Source: Robiginitalea sp. SC105
GTDB taxonomy: Bacteria > Bacteroidota > Bacteroidia > Flavobacteriales > Flavobacteriaceae
Assembly (NCBI RefSeq): GCF_014243345.1
Contig: NZ_JACLZF010000001.1
Coordinates: 1,178,001-1,242,000, forward strand
DNA length: 64,000 nt
Direction of reading: 5' to 3'
The notes beneath the pieces were generated by a model, which did no database searches, was not told the DNA's origin, and saw only the letters and a list, made by a program, of their open reading frames with translations. Within the stretch, counting starts at the first letter, position 1, and each line of letters begins with the position of its first letter. Made by a program: the position numbers and the translations under genes. Of this stretch, positions 45,768 to 54,769 are shown in pieces.

Positions 45768-46832
45768 ATGACAGCATTATTGACGATCTCTGTTTTGGTT
45801 TTAGTGGCCATCGCCATCTGGCAGATGACCAAGATCTTTGAATTTTCCCAGCTCAAGGCTAAAACAGCGAATTCGGAAGTAGCCAGCACGGAGGATAACA
45901 AGAACAATGGTTACCTGATGTTCGCCTTTTTGGTATTCATCTATTTACTCACCATTTTCTGTTTCTGGAAGTACAGCAAATTCCTGCTGCCCGAGGCGGC
46001 CAGTGAGCACGGAAGTGAATACGACTCGCTTATGCTATGGAGCTTCGTGATCATTTTCATCGTGCAGTTCATCACCCAGGCCCTGCTCCACTATTTTGCC
46101 TTTAAATACAGGGGCGAGGAAGGCAAGAAAGCCCTGTTCTATGCAGACAACGACCGCCTGGAGTTTATCTGGACCATCATCCCTGTCATCGTCCTGGCCG
46201 GCCTGATTATCTGGGGGCTGTATACCTGGACCAATATCATGGATATCAACGAGGAGGACGATCCGCTGATCGTGGAGCTGTATGCCCAGCAATTCAACTG
46301 GACAGCCCGCTACGGGGGGGACGACAACGTCCTGGGGGATGCAAACGTCCGGATGATCGATATCAACAGGGCCAATGTCCTCGGACTGGACGAATCCGAC
46401 CCGAACGCGGCCGACGATATCATCGTCAAGGAATTGCACCTGCCCGTTGGGCGCAAGATCAATTTCAAGATGCGGTCCCAGGATGTGCTCCACTCGGCCT
46501 ATATGCCCCATTTCCGCGCTCAGATGAACTGTGTACCGGGAATGATCACCGAGTTTTCCTTTACGCCGAATACCACCACGGCCGAAATGAGGCAGAACCC
46601 GGAGGTCATCGAAAAGGTGGCCCGGACCAATGCCATCCGGGCGGAACGCGCAGCGGCCGGGGAGCCGAACTCGGAGCCCTGGGAATTTGACTATATCCTG
46701 CTTTGCAACAAGATCTGCGGAAAATCGCATTACAACATGCAGATGAAGATCATCGTGGAGAGCGAGGAGGAATTCCAGGCCTGGATGGACAGCCAGACGA
46801 CCTTCGCGGAGACCGTGTCCTCCGCAGAATAA
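45768..46832 (+). CDS. coxB: Cytochrome c oxidase subunit II
   Basis: Subunit II carries the CuA centre that takes electrons from cytochrome c or ActE. The 354-residue product has four hydrophobic helices in the N-terminal 150 residues, two more than the classic two-helix subunit II. The cupredoxin domain has the CuA ligands: His in SQDVLHSAYMPHF, and the paired cysteines with His and Met in CNKICGKSHYNM. An insertion of about 40 residues rich in Ala, Glu and Arg lies between FSFTPNTTTAEM and the Cys motif. It follows the act genes and precedes coxA. Confidence 0.95.
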   Translation: MTALLTISVLVLVAIAIWQMTKIFEFSQLKAKTANSEVASTEDNKNNGYLMFAFLVFIYLLTIFCFWKYSKFLLPEAASEHGSEYDSLMLWSFVIIFIVQFITQALLHYFAFKYRGEEGKKALFYADNDRLEFIWTIIPVIVLAGLIIWGLYTWTNIMDINEEDDPLIVELYAQQFNWTARYGGDDNVLGDANVRMIDINRANVLGLDESDPNAADDIIVKELHLPVGRKINFKMRSQDVLHSAYMPHFRAQMNCVPGMITEFSFTPNTTTAEMRQNPEVIEKVARTNAIRAERAAAGEPNSEPWEFDYILLCNKICGKSHYNMQMKIIVESEEEFQAWMDSQTTFAETVSSAE

Positions 46833-46868
46833 AAAAATGCTATAGAAAAAGAATAAAAACAAAAGACT

Positions 46869-48695
46869 ATGTCAGCACATGCACCAGCGATCGCCGATGA
46901 TCATGCACACGACGATCACGTTCACCACCACAAAGAGACTTTTGTCACCAAATATATCTTCAGCCAGGATCACAAGATGATCTCCAAGCAGTACCTGATA
47001 ACTGGCCTCATCATGGGCTTTATCGGTATTGCCATGTCCCTGCTTTTCCGGATGCAGCTCGCCTGGCCCGGGGAATCCTTCCCGGTTTTTGAGGCATTGC
47101 TGGGCAAGTGGGCCCCGGAAGGTGTCATGGACGCTGACATCTACCTGGCCCTGGTCACCATTCACGGGACCATCATGGTCTTCTTTGTACTGACGGCCGG
47201 TTTGAGCGGTACCTTCAGTAACCTGCTGATCCCCCTGCAAATCGGGGCGCGGGATATGGCATCGGGCTTTTTGAACATGTTGTCCTACTGGATGTTCTTT
47301 ACCTCCAGTGTGGTGATGGTGATATCCCTTTTTGTGGAAGCCGGACCCGCTGCGGCAGGATGGACGATCTACCCGCCCCTCAGTGCCCTGCCCATGGCCC
47401 AGCCGGGTTCGGGCATGGGGATGACCCTCTGGCTGGTATCCATGGCGATCTTTATCGCTTCCTCCCTGCTGGGATCCCTGAACTATATTGTCACTGTGAT
47501 CAACCTCCGTACCAAGGGGATGTCCATGACCCGGTTGCCGCTGACCATCTGGGCCTTCTTTGTAACGGCTGTAATCGGGGTGATTTCCTTCCCGGTACTG
47601 CTTTCCGCAGCCCTCCTGCTGATCATGGACCGGAGCTTCGGCACCTCCTTCTTCCTGTCGGATATTTTCATTCAGGGTGAGGTGCTTCATTACCAGGGCG
47701 GTTCCCCGGTGCTTTTTGAACACCTGTTCTGGTTCCTTGGCCACCCGGAGGTATATATCGTGATCCTGCCGGCCATGGGGATTGTTTCCGAGGTAATGTC
47801 CGTAAATGCGCGCAAGCCGATTTTCGGGTACCGCGCCATGATTGCCTCCATCCTGGCCATCGCATTTTTGTCGACCATCGTTTGGGGACACCATATGTTT
47901 ATCTCGGGGATGAACCCATTCCTGGGGTCCGTATTTACCTTTACCACCCTTTTGATCGCCATCCCGTCCGCAGTCAAGGCCTTTAACTGGATCACCACCC
48001 TTTGGAAGGGGAACCTCCAGCTCAACCCGGGGATGCTCTTTTCCATCGGTATGGTATCCACCTTTATTACCGGGGGGCTCACCGGGATCATCCTGGGCGA
48101 CAGTACCCTGGACATCAACGTACACGATACCTATTTCGTGGTCGCCCACTTCCACCTGGTAATGGGTATATCGGCACTGTACGGCCTTTTTGCCGGGGTG
48201 TACCACTGGTTCCCGAAAATGTTCCAGGGACGCATGATGAACAAGAACCTCGGGTTTGTGCACTTCTGGGTGACAGCCGTCGGCTCCTACGGGGTCTTCT
48301 TCCCGATGCACTTCGTCGGTATGGCCGGGGTACCCCGACGCTATTACCAGAACACCGCCTTCCCCATGTTTGATGAACTGGTGGATATCCAGGTGCTCAT
48401 GACCGTTTTTGCGCTCATTACCGCTGCCGCACAATTAGTGTTCGCCTATAACTTTGTCCGGAGCATTTTCTACGGCAAGCGCGGCCCGCAAAACCCCTGG
48501 AAAGCAACCACCCTGGAGTGGACGGCCCCCCAGGAGCACATCCACGGAAACTGGCCGGGTGCCATCCCGGAAGTGCACCGGTGGTGCTATGACTACAGCA
48601 AGACGTATGATAACGGGGAATACATCCTGCCGGGCCAGGATTTTGTACCCCAGGACGTTCCCCTGCAGGAAGGGGAAGAGGAATTGCAGCATTAG
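46869..48695 (+). CDS. coxA: Cytochrome c oxidase subunit I
   Basis: This is the catalytic subunit of a heme-copper oxidase that reduces oxygen to water and pumps protons. The 608-residue product has the A-type features: the heme a ligand in VTIHGTIMVFF, the CuB/crosslink motif FWFLGHPEVYI, the CuB pair WGHHMFISGM, and the heme ligands in HDTYFVVAHFHLVMG. The N-terminus (about 3-25) is very His-rich (DDHAHDDHVHHHK) and precedes the first helix. It is the last gene of the act-cox operon and is followed by a strong terminator. Subunits III and IV are not here. Confidence 0.97.
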   Translation: MSAHAPAIADDHAHDDHVHHHKETFVTKYIFSQDHKMISKQYLITGLIMGFIGIAMSLLFRMQLAWPGESFPVFEALLGKWAPEGVMDADIYLALVTIHGTIMVFFVLTAGLSGTFSNLLIPLQIGARDMASGFLNMLSYWMFFTSSVVMVISLFVEAGPAAAGWTIYPPLSALPMAQPGSGMGMTLWLVSMAIFIASSLLGSLNYIVTVINLRTKGMSMTRLPLTIWAFFVTAVIGVISFPVLLSAALLLIMDRSFGTSFFLSDIFIQGEVLHYQGGSPVLFEHLFWFLGHPEVYIVILPAMGIVSEVMSVNARKPIFGYRAMIASILAIAFLSTIVWGHHMFISGMNPFLGSVFTFTTLLIAIPSAVKAFNWITTLWKGNLQLNPGMLFSIGMVSTFITGGLTGIILGDSTLDINVHDTYFVVAHFHLVMGISALYGLFAGVYHWFPKMFQGRMMNKNLGFVHFWVTAVGSYGVFFPMHFVGMAGVPRRYYQNTAFPMFDELVDIQVLMTVFALITAAAQLVFAYNFVRSIFYGKRGPQNPWKATTLEWTAPQEHIHGNWPGAIPEVHRWCYDYSKTYDNGEYILPGQDFVPQDVPLQEGEEELQH

Positions 48696-48723
48696 CGGTT
48701 CCGTATCCTGCCTGATTTCACAT

Positions 48724-48755
48724 AACAGCCCTTCGGAAGAGGGGCTGTTTTTGTT
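48724..48755 (+). terminator. Terminator of the act-cox operon
   Basis: The stem aacagccc/gggctgtt (48724-48731 with 48742-48749) extends through a G-T pair to a GGAA loop. It is followed by tttttgttt. It lies 28 bases after the coxA stop. Confidence 0.9.
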
Positions 48756-48806
48756 TGCAGGGGCATCCCGGGAATTGGTTTATCTTTAGGTTCCAATAGA
48801 ACCACT

Positions 48807-49649
48807 ATGCATACTTTCTCTTCCCGTCTTTTGATAGCCCTCATGGCAGTGCTCCTGCTGGGCACCAGTGCCTGGGCCCAGCGCAAACCGCGGATCAGGG
48901 GCAACCGGAGCCCCGTGGACGTGTCCGAAAGCCTCCCGCCCTTCAGGCGGATTATGCTGGCAGACGACCTGGAGGTCCGCCTGCTCCAGCGCGACTCCGA
49001 GGGGTACGGCCTGCACATTGACGACAACCTGGTGGACATCCTGCAGTTCCAGGTACAGGACAGCACCCTGGTGATCTCCTCATTCTATGAGGTCACCGGG
49101 AGCCGCGCCATGGAAATCACGATATTTTTCAGGGAACTTTCGGGAATAGACATTCAGGCAGGACGGTTGGTTGCCGATACGGAATTCACCTCGGATGTCT
49201 TACGGGTACAGGCCAGTGGGGCTGCAAGGCTGGAAGTCCGGGCAAGGGCCTCCCTTTTTGAACTCGACCTTTCCGAGAACAGTGGGGCCGACCTCAACCT
49301 GGCAGCCGACTCCCTTTCGCTCCGGATGACGGACCGCTCCGATGCCGTGGTCTACACGGACAACGGGGCCCTTTCGGCCGGGTTGTCGGGGAATGCGGAC
49401 CTGACCCTTGAAGGGATTTCAGGGGAGGCCGTACTGCAACTTTCCGGGGAAAGCGGGATTACCGCCCGCAAACTGGTGGCGGAGCGTCTGGAGGTCCTCA
49501 TCGATGGGGCTGCCACGGCCCGGGTACATGCCGGTACCTCGCTTGTGCTCGATGCCGCCGGGCAATCCCGCACCTATCTATACGGGACCCCCGAGTTAAC
49601 CATCCGCCGGTTTGCCGACCGGGCCGAATTGCACAAGGAGCCCGACTAA
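48807..49649 (+). CDS. DUF2807 (head-GIN domain) secreted protein
   Basis: The 280-residue product has a signal peptide (LLIALMAVLLLGTSAWAQ) and a repetitive beta-helix-like body typical of DUF2807, the GIN or putative auto-transporter adhesin head domain. The short periodic units are visible in VRVQASGAARLEVRA-like and LSGNADLTLEGISGEAVL segments. DUF2807 proteins are common in Bacteroidota, but their role is unclear. The stop codon interleaves with that of the converging acyl-CoA enzyme gene (49646-49649). Confidence 0.85.
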   Translation: MHTFSSRLLIALMAVLLLGTSAWAQRKPRIRGNRSPVDVSESLPPFRRIMLADDLEVRLLQRDSEGYGLHIDDNLVDILQFQVQDSTLVISSFYEVTGSRAMEITIFFRELSGIDIQAGRLVADTEFTSDVLRVQASGAARLEVRARASLFELDLSENSGADLNLAADSLSLRMTDRSDAVVYTDNGALSAGLSGNADLTLEGISGEAVLQLSGESGITARKLVAERLEVLIDGAATARVHAGTSLVLDAAGQSRTYLYGTPELTIRRFADRAELHKEPD

Positions 49650-51916
49650 CCCACAATGGGCACGTTCCCCAGCCGGTAGGCCGGGATACCATATCCTTCC
49701 ACCAGTGCCTGCGCATGGGGCCGCACTTCGCTGCACAACCGCTCCACCCGGCCACGTATGGCCCTGGATTTGCGTTTCCCGATATATCCCTGTTCCAGGT
49801 ACCAGGTGGCATCCGACCGGATTTCACTGAGGGCATGCAGGGTGCCAAGCTTCCGGATCAGGTTGGCATGCGCATCGTCCGGCAGCCTTTCGGCGAAGTC
49901 CCGGAACAGGTCAAATGCCAGTTGGGCGGCATAGGCCCGGCCCAGCGCCAGCAGGTGGGTCTGTACCTTCAGGAAGGCCTGGTAGGAGGGCATCCCCTTT
50001 TTGATGTAGTCCCGGATCCTCAGCGCAAGGGTATAGGTCAGGCGTTCCGTCCGATAGGTGAGCGCATGCCGGTGGAAGGCCGGGTTGTACAGGTGTTCCC
50101 GGTCGGTTTTGTTGGTGTAGGCCGGGTTCACGGCAGCCAGGCGTTTCCCCAGTTGGGTGCCCAGTAGCTTGACGACCCCGAAAAAATCATCGGAATTGAA
50201 TTCGTCCCGGAAATCGGTCAGGCGGCTTTTGGCTGCCAATTGCAGCAAAACCGTATTGTCGCCTTCAAAGGTGGTAAAGATGTCCACATCGTTTTTCAAC
50301 TGGGCAATACGGTTTTCCAGCAGGTAGCCTTTCCCCCCGCAGGCTTCCCGGCACTCCTGAAGGGTGCGGTCGGCAAATTCGGTCACCAAAGCCTTCAGCC
50401 CAGCCACCCCCGCCTCCAGTTGCCGCATGTCCGGGTCGCTGGCAGCCGACTCATAACGCGCCATAAGCTGGTCCAGGGCCACCTGGTAAATGTAGCCGCC
50501 GGCAACGGCCGGGAGCAGTCGCAGCTGGTGGGACGGATAGTCCATGATCAGGTCCTCCTGTACGCGTTTCGCATCGTTGAACTGCCTGCGGCGCAAGGCG
50601 TATTTGACCGCAATGGCCAGGCCAAAGCGGGCCCCGGCAAGGGCGCCCTTCGCCACGCAGATCCTTCCGCCCACCAGGGTGCCCAGCATGGTAAAGAAAC
50701 GCTTGTTCGGGTTGGCAATGTCGGAGTGGTATGTGCCTTCATCGGTAATCGTCCCGTACCGGTCCAGCAGGTTTGCCCGGGGCACGACCACCTGGTCGAA
50801 CCAGATTTTTCCGTTGTCAATCCCGTTGAGCCCGAGTTTGTAGCCGTTGTCCTCTATCCGGATCCCGGGTAGCACCTCCCCCCGTGGGTCCCTGAGGGGG
50901 ACCAGGATGGCGTGCACCCCACGGTTTTCCCCGTCGACGATCAGCTGGGTGAATACGGTTGCCATCTCCGCGTGCAACACATTGCCGATCCATTCCTTGT
51001 TGTCGTCCGGCCCCGGGGTTTGTATGACCAGTTCGTCCCTTTCCTTTACATAGGTGGCCGTGGTGCGGATCCCCCTGACATTGGAACCGTGCCGGGTCTC
51101 CGACATGGCAAAACAACCCAGCAGCCTGGCGGCCCCTGCATCAGCCAGGTACTGTTCCCTCTGGCGGTCATTCCCCAGTTTCTGGATGCTGCCCCCGAAG
51201 AGCCCGAACTGCACACCAAACTTGACGCACAGGCTTGCGTCCACGAACATCAGGTTTTCGAAAAGGGCTGCATAGGCCGGCATATCCGATTTCCCGCCAA
51301 ATTCCGACGGGTAGGCCAGTGCGCCATAACCCTGTCCAGCCAGTAACCGGAGCTGGTCCAGCACCCGGTTGCGGTGTGCCTCCTTCTCCCGGATCAGCTG
51401 CCATTCAAATTCCGGCCGGTTCAGGAATTCCTGGTAGTCGCGATAGGATCTGGCATGGGAGCCCAGGCTCAAATCTGCCAGGGCCTCGCCGGAATAGTCG
51501 CTGGCCACGGCTACCGGAGCGGCATTTTTCCCGAAAAGGTGGCGGTAATGGATGGGTTGAATCCCCAGGTTTACCTCGATATCCTTCAGGACCGGGTGTC
51601 CGGGTCCACCGGGGGATTGGGCATCCGCAAAGGCCGCGGAGAACTCGCTCAGCGGATAGGCGGCATCTTCCCGGTAGGAAACCCCGCTGTCTGCGATGAG
51701 CTGGTTCCAGTATTTGAGTTCTTCGGAGGCAGGGGGTGCGTCCCGGTCCAGCCAGCTGCGGAGTAGTTTGCGTTCGGGCGGGCTCAACCCGGGATCGCCA
51801 TCAATGGCCTTTTCGACCACGGCGATCTCGGAGGCGGATAACAGGTCGTCCGACCAGATGACGTAAAAAACGGGCAGGTAGGGGTAGATACCCCGGGAGT
51901 ATGAATGGGTTTGCAT
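49646..51916 (-). CDS. Acyl-CoA oxidase/dehydrogenase-like flavoenzyme
   Basis: The 756-residue product is much longer than ordinary acyl-CoA dehydrogenases (about 380) and resembles the acyl-CoA oxidase (ACOX) layout. The central flavin domain has CFAMSETRHGSNVRGIRTTATY and FDQVVVPRANLLDRYG. The helical domain has the family motif CREACGGKGYL and FTTFEGDNTVLLQLAAKS, the place of the catalytic Glu in ACOX. An N-terminal domain of about 130 residues and a C-terminal helical domain complete it. Oxidation of acyl-CoA thioesters is likely; whether the acceptor is oxygen or an ETF is not shown. No beta-oxidation genes are adjacent. Confidence 0.9.
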   Translation of the reverse strand: MQTHSYSRGIYPYLPVFYVIWSDDLLSASEIAVVEKAIDGDPGLSPPERKLLRSWLDRDAPPASEELKYWNQLIADSGVSYREDAAYPLSEFSAAFADAQSPGGPGHPVLKDIEVNLGIQPIHYRHLFGKNAAPVAVASDYSGEALADLSLGSHARSYRDYQEFLNRPEFEWQLIREKEAHRNRVLDQLRLLAGQGYGALAYPSEFGGKSDMPAYAALFENLMFVDASLCVKFGVQFGLFGGSIQKLGNDRQREQYLADAGAARLLGCFAMSETRHGSNVRGIRTTATYVKERDELVIQTPGPDDNKEWIGNVLHAEMATVFTQLIVDGENRGVHAILVPLRDPRGEVLPGIRIEDNGYKLGLNGIDNGKIWFDQVVVPRANLLDRYGTITDEGTYHSDIANPNKRFFTMLGTLVGGRICVAKGALAGARFGLAIAVKYALRRRQFNDAKRVQEDLIMDYPSHQLRLLPAVAGGYIYQVALDQLMARYESAASDPDMRQLEAGVAGLKALVTEFADRTLQECREACGGKGYLLENRIAQLKNDVDIFTTFEGDNTVLLQLAAKSRLTDFRDEFNSDDFFGVVKLLGTQLGKRLAAVNPAYTNKTDREHLYNPAFHRHALTYRTERLTYTLALRIRDYIKKGMPSYQAFLKVQTHLLALGRAYAAQLAFDLFRDFAERLPDDAHANLIRKLGTLHALSEIRSDATWYLEQGYIGKRKSRAIRGRVERLCSEVRPHAQALVEGYGIPAYRLGNVPIVG

Positions 51917-51981
51917 CCCAGTAAAATACGATTTCCCGCCAACCTCCTCAAGCCCGGAAGGGGAATTAACAACCCTACCGC

Positions 51982-53562
51982 TTATTTGGGTCCGGCGGCG
52001 ACGATTTCCGGGTTCACGCCCGATTCGAATTTCTGGAAATTGCTCCGGAACAGGCCGACCAGTTTTGAAAGGGTTTCGTCATAGGCCCCCTTGTCCTTCC
52101 AGGTATTCTTCGGGATCAGCACGTCGTCGGGTACCCCCGGGCAGCTTTCCGGAATCATGAAGCCGAAGGCGGGGTCCTTCCTGAACGACGCGGAATCGAA
52201 ATCCCCGTGGTGAATGGCGTCGATCATGGCCCGGGTGTACCGGAGTTTGATACGGGAACCCACGCCATGGGCGCCCCCGGTCCAGCCGGTATTCACGAGC
52301 CAGGCGGTTACCTGGTGCTTTTTGATTTTTTCGGCCAGGAGCTCGGCGTATTTGTTCGGGTGCCACATCATGAAGGCGGCGCCGAAACAGGCGCTGAAGG
52401 TGGCCTCCGGCTCGGTGACCCCCATCTCCGTCCCGGCCACCTTGGCGGTGTAGCCCGAGATAAAATGATAGCTGGCCTGCTCCGGGGTCAGCCGGCTGAC
52501 GGGCGGCAGCACCCCAAAGGCATCGCAGGTCAGGAAGATGATGTGTTTTGGGTGGCCCGCCACGCAGGGGATCTGCACATTTTCGATATGGTGAATGGGG
52601 TAGGAGGCCCGGGTATTCTGGGTGATGGAGGTATCCGTATAATCCACCTCCCGGGTGTTTTTGTCATAGGCCACATTTTCCAGGACAGTCCCGAAGCGGA
52701 TGGCATTGAAGATGTCCGGTTCGTTCTCGGCCGAAAGGTCAATGGCTTTGGCATAGCACCCCCCTTCGATGTTGAAGGTGCCCTCGTCCGTCCAGCAGTG
52801 CTCATCGTCCCCTATGAGCCGGCGCTTCGGATCCGCGCTCAGGGTGGTCTTGCCCGTTCCGGACAACCCGAAGAGCAGGGTCACGTCCCCGGCATCGCCC
52901 ACATTGGCCGAGCAGTGCATCGGCAGGACGCCCTGAAGCGGCATCAGGTAATTCATCACCCCGAAAATGCCCTTCTTCATCTCCCCGGCGTACTCCGTGC
53001 CCAGTATCACGATTTCCCGGCGCTCCAGGTGCACGTCCACCGAGGTTTTGGAGGTCATCTCAGAGGTGTAGCGGTTGGCCGGGAAGCCGCCGGCGTTGAA
53101 TACCACGTAATCCGGTTCCCCGAAATTTGCCAGTTCGGCTGCGGTGGGCATGATGAGCATATTCTGCATAAACAGCGCATGGTAGGCACGGGTGCAGATG
53201 ATGCGCACCTTGATGCGGTACTTCGGGTCCCACCCGGCAAAGGCATCCACCACGAAGAGGCGGTCGCAGATGTTCAGGTAATCGATGGCCCGTTCGTGGT
53301 TGACCATATAAGTATGTTCATCGAGGCCGATGTTGATGGCACCCCAGTCGATGTTGGCCTCCGATTCCGGGTTCCGGACAATCCTTTTGTCCTTCGGGCT
53401 GCGCCCGGTTTTTTCCCCGGAATAGACCAGCAGGGCCCCGACATTGGAAATGGCCGTCCCGGCTTCCTTGCGCAGGCCGATTTCATACAGGATGGGAACG
53501 GAGGTATTCCGGTGGATGTCGTTGGCGCGGATGCCGTATTGCGATAAACTGAATGCTGTCAT
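51982..53562 (-). CDS. pckA: Phosphoenolpyruvate carboxykinase (ATP)
   Basis: PEP carboxykinase converts oxaloacetate plus ATP to phosphoenolpyruvate, the first step of gluconeogenesis. The 526-residue product is full length. It has the kinase-1 P-loop GLSGTGKTTLSADP, the kinase-2 and metal-site LIGDDEHCW, and IHHIENVQIP, CDAFGVLPPVSRLTPEQ and NTGWTGG. I chose ATG 53562 (MTAFSLSQYGI); 24 more in-frame codons upstream are atypical. It lies on the minus strand, divergent from ruvB, and 65 bases upstream of the acyl-CoA enzyme gene in transcription order. Confidence 0.97.
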   Translation of the reverse strand: MTAFSLSQYGIRANDIHRNTSVPILYEIGLRKEAGTAISNVGALLVYSGEKTGRSPKDKRIVRNPESEANIDWGAINIGLDEHTYMVNHERAIDYLNICDRLFVVDAFAGWDPKYRIKVRIICTRAYHALFMQNMLIMPTAAELANFGEPDYVVFNAGGFPANRYTSEMTSKTSVDVHLERREIVILGTEYAGEMKKGIFGVMNYLMPLQGVLPMHCSANVGDAGDVTLLFGLSGTGKTTLSADPKRRLIGDDEHCWTDEGTFNIEGGCYAKAIDLSAENEPDIFNAIRFGTVLENVAYDKNTREVDYTDTSITQNTRASYPIHHIENVQIPCVAGHPKHIIFLTCDAFGVLPPVSRLTPEQASYHFISGYTAKVAGTEMGVTEPEATFSACFGAAFMMWHPNKYAELLAEKIKKHQVTAWLVNTGWTGGAHGVGSRIKLRYTRAMIDAIHHGDFDSASFRKDPAFGFMIPESCPGVPDDVLIPKNTWKDKGAYDETLSKLVGLFRSNFQKFESGVNPEIVAAGPK

Positions 53563-53728
53563 AATGCGTGTTGCTACTTTTAAATTAACAGGGTTGTCGG
53601 TGCGATCTTTCTGGCGGACAGGACAACAGTGCAAAGGAGGGGGTTTTTCCTGCTGGAAAATATGATTTTTATCAAAGAAATAAAAAGAAATGGGGCAGGG
53701 GGACCCCGGTGGTTGCCAACCGGTTTGT

Positions 53729-53736
53729 TATCTTTG
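53729..53736 (+). promoter_or_regulatory. -7 element just before ruvB
   Basis: TATCTTTG fits TAnnTTTG and ends only seven bases before the ruvB ATG. If real, the mRNA would be nearly leaderless. The -33 position lacks TTG. Confidence 0.45.
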
Positions 53737-53743
53737 TTTCGAT

Positions 53744-54766
53744 ATGAACGAACATCTGGATCCGACAGCAGACGGCCTTTCGCAGGAAGAACTCGACATC
53801 GAACGGGCGCTCAGGCCGGTATCCTTTGAGGATTTTACCGGGCAGGCGCAGGTCCTGGAAAACCTGACCGTATTCGTACAGGCAGCGAATCTCAGGCAGG
53901 AGGCGCTGGACCATACGCTGCTCCACGGCCCGCCCGGGCTGGGGAAAACCACCCTGGCGCATATCCTGGCAAACGAGCTGGGCGTGGGGCTGAAAGTCAC
54001 CTCCGGCCCCGTCCTCGATAAGCCGGGAGACCTGGCCGGGCTGCTGACCAACCTGCAACCCAGGGACGTTTTGTTCATCGACGAGATCCACCGCCTGAGC
54101 CCGGTGGTGGAAGAGTACCTCTACTCGGCCATGGAGGATTTCAAAATCGATATCATGATCGAATCCGGGCCCAATGCCCGATCGGTCCAGCTGCACCTGA
54201 ACCCCTTCACGCTGGTGGGCGCGACCACGCGTTCCGGCCTGCTGACCGCTCCCATGCGGGCGCGGTTCGGCATATCCAGCCGCCTGGAATATTACAATAC
54301 GGAGTTGCTTTCCACCATCGTACAGCGATCTGCCGAGATCCTGAAGGTGCCCATTACGGAGGATGCGGCCATCGAGATCGCCGGGCGCAGCCGGGGCACC
54401 CCGCGGATCTGCAACGCCCTGCTCAGGCGGGTACGCGATTTTGCCCAGATCAAGGGCAACGGCAGTATCGACATGGATATTTCCCGGTTCAGCCTGAAGG
54501 CGCTCCATGTGGATGCCTATGGCCTGGATGAGATGGACAACAAGATCCTGGCCACCATAATCGACAAATTCAAGGGCGGCCCGGTGGGGCTGACCACCCT
54601 GGCCACCGCCGTTTCGGAAAATGCGGAGACCATCGAGGAGGTCTACGAACCCTTCCTGATCCAGCAGGGCTTTATCATGCGTACCCCCCGCGGCCGGGAG
54701 GTCACCGAACTGGCCTACCAGCACCTGGGACGCATCAAGGGCGGCGCACAGCCCGGGCTGTTTTAG
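53744..54766 (+). CDS. ruvB: Holliday junction branch migration ATPase RuvB
   Basis: RuvB is the hexameric AAA+ motor that drives Holliday junction migration with RuvA. The 340-residue product has Walker [16 protein letters not shown], Walker [21 protein letters not shown], sensor-1 [11 protein letters not shown], the GISSRLEYY segment and the arginine finger region [15 protein letters not shown], then the winged helix domain with [14 protein letters not shown] chose ATG 53744 because it gives the normal N-terminus (residues [14 protein letters not shown]). The next gene, a P450, starts three bases after the stop. Confidence 0.97.
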   Translation: MNEHLDPTADGLSQEELDIERALRPVSFEDFTGQAQVLENLTVFVQAANLRQEALDHTLLHGPPGLGKTTLAHILANELGVGLKVTSGPVLDKPGDLAGLLTNLQPRDVLFIDEIHRLSPVVEEYLYSAMEDFKIDIMIESGPNARSVQLHLNPFTLVGATTRSGLLTAPMRARFGISSRLEYYNTELLSTIVQRSAEILKVPITEDAAIEIAGRSRGTPRICNALLRRVRDFAQIKGNGSIDMDISRFSLKALHVDAYGLDEMDNKILATIIDKFKGGPVGLTTLATAVSENAETIEEVYEPFLIQQGFIMRTPRGREVTELAYQHLGRIKGGAQPGLF

Positions 54767-54769
54767 GCC

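Noticed and set aside
46872-48434. 520-codon open frame antisense to coxA
   Set aside because: Shadow frame with an implausible His/Gly/Asp-rich composition; coxA has all its heme and copper ligands.
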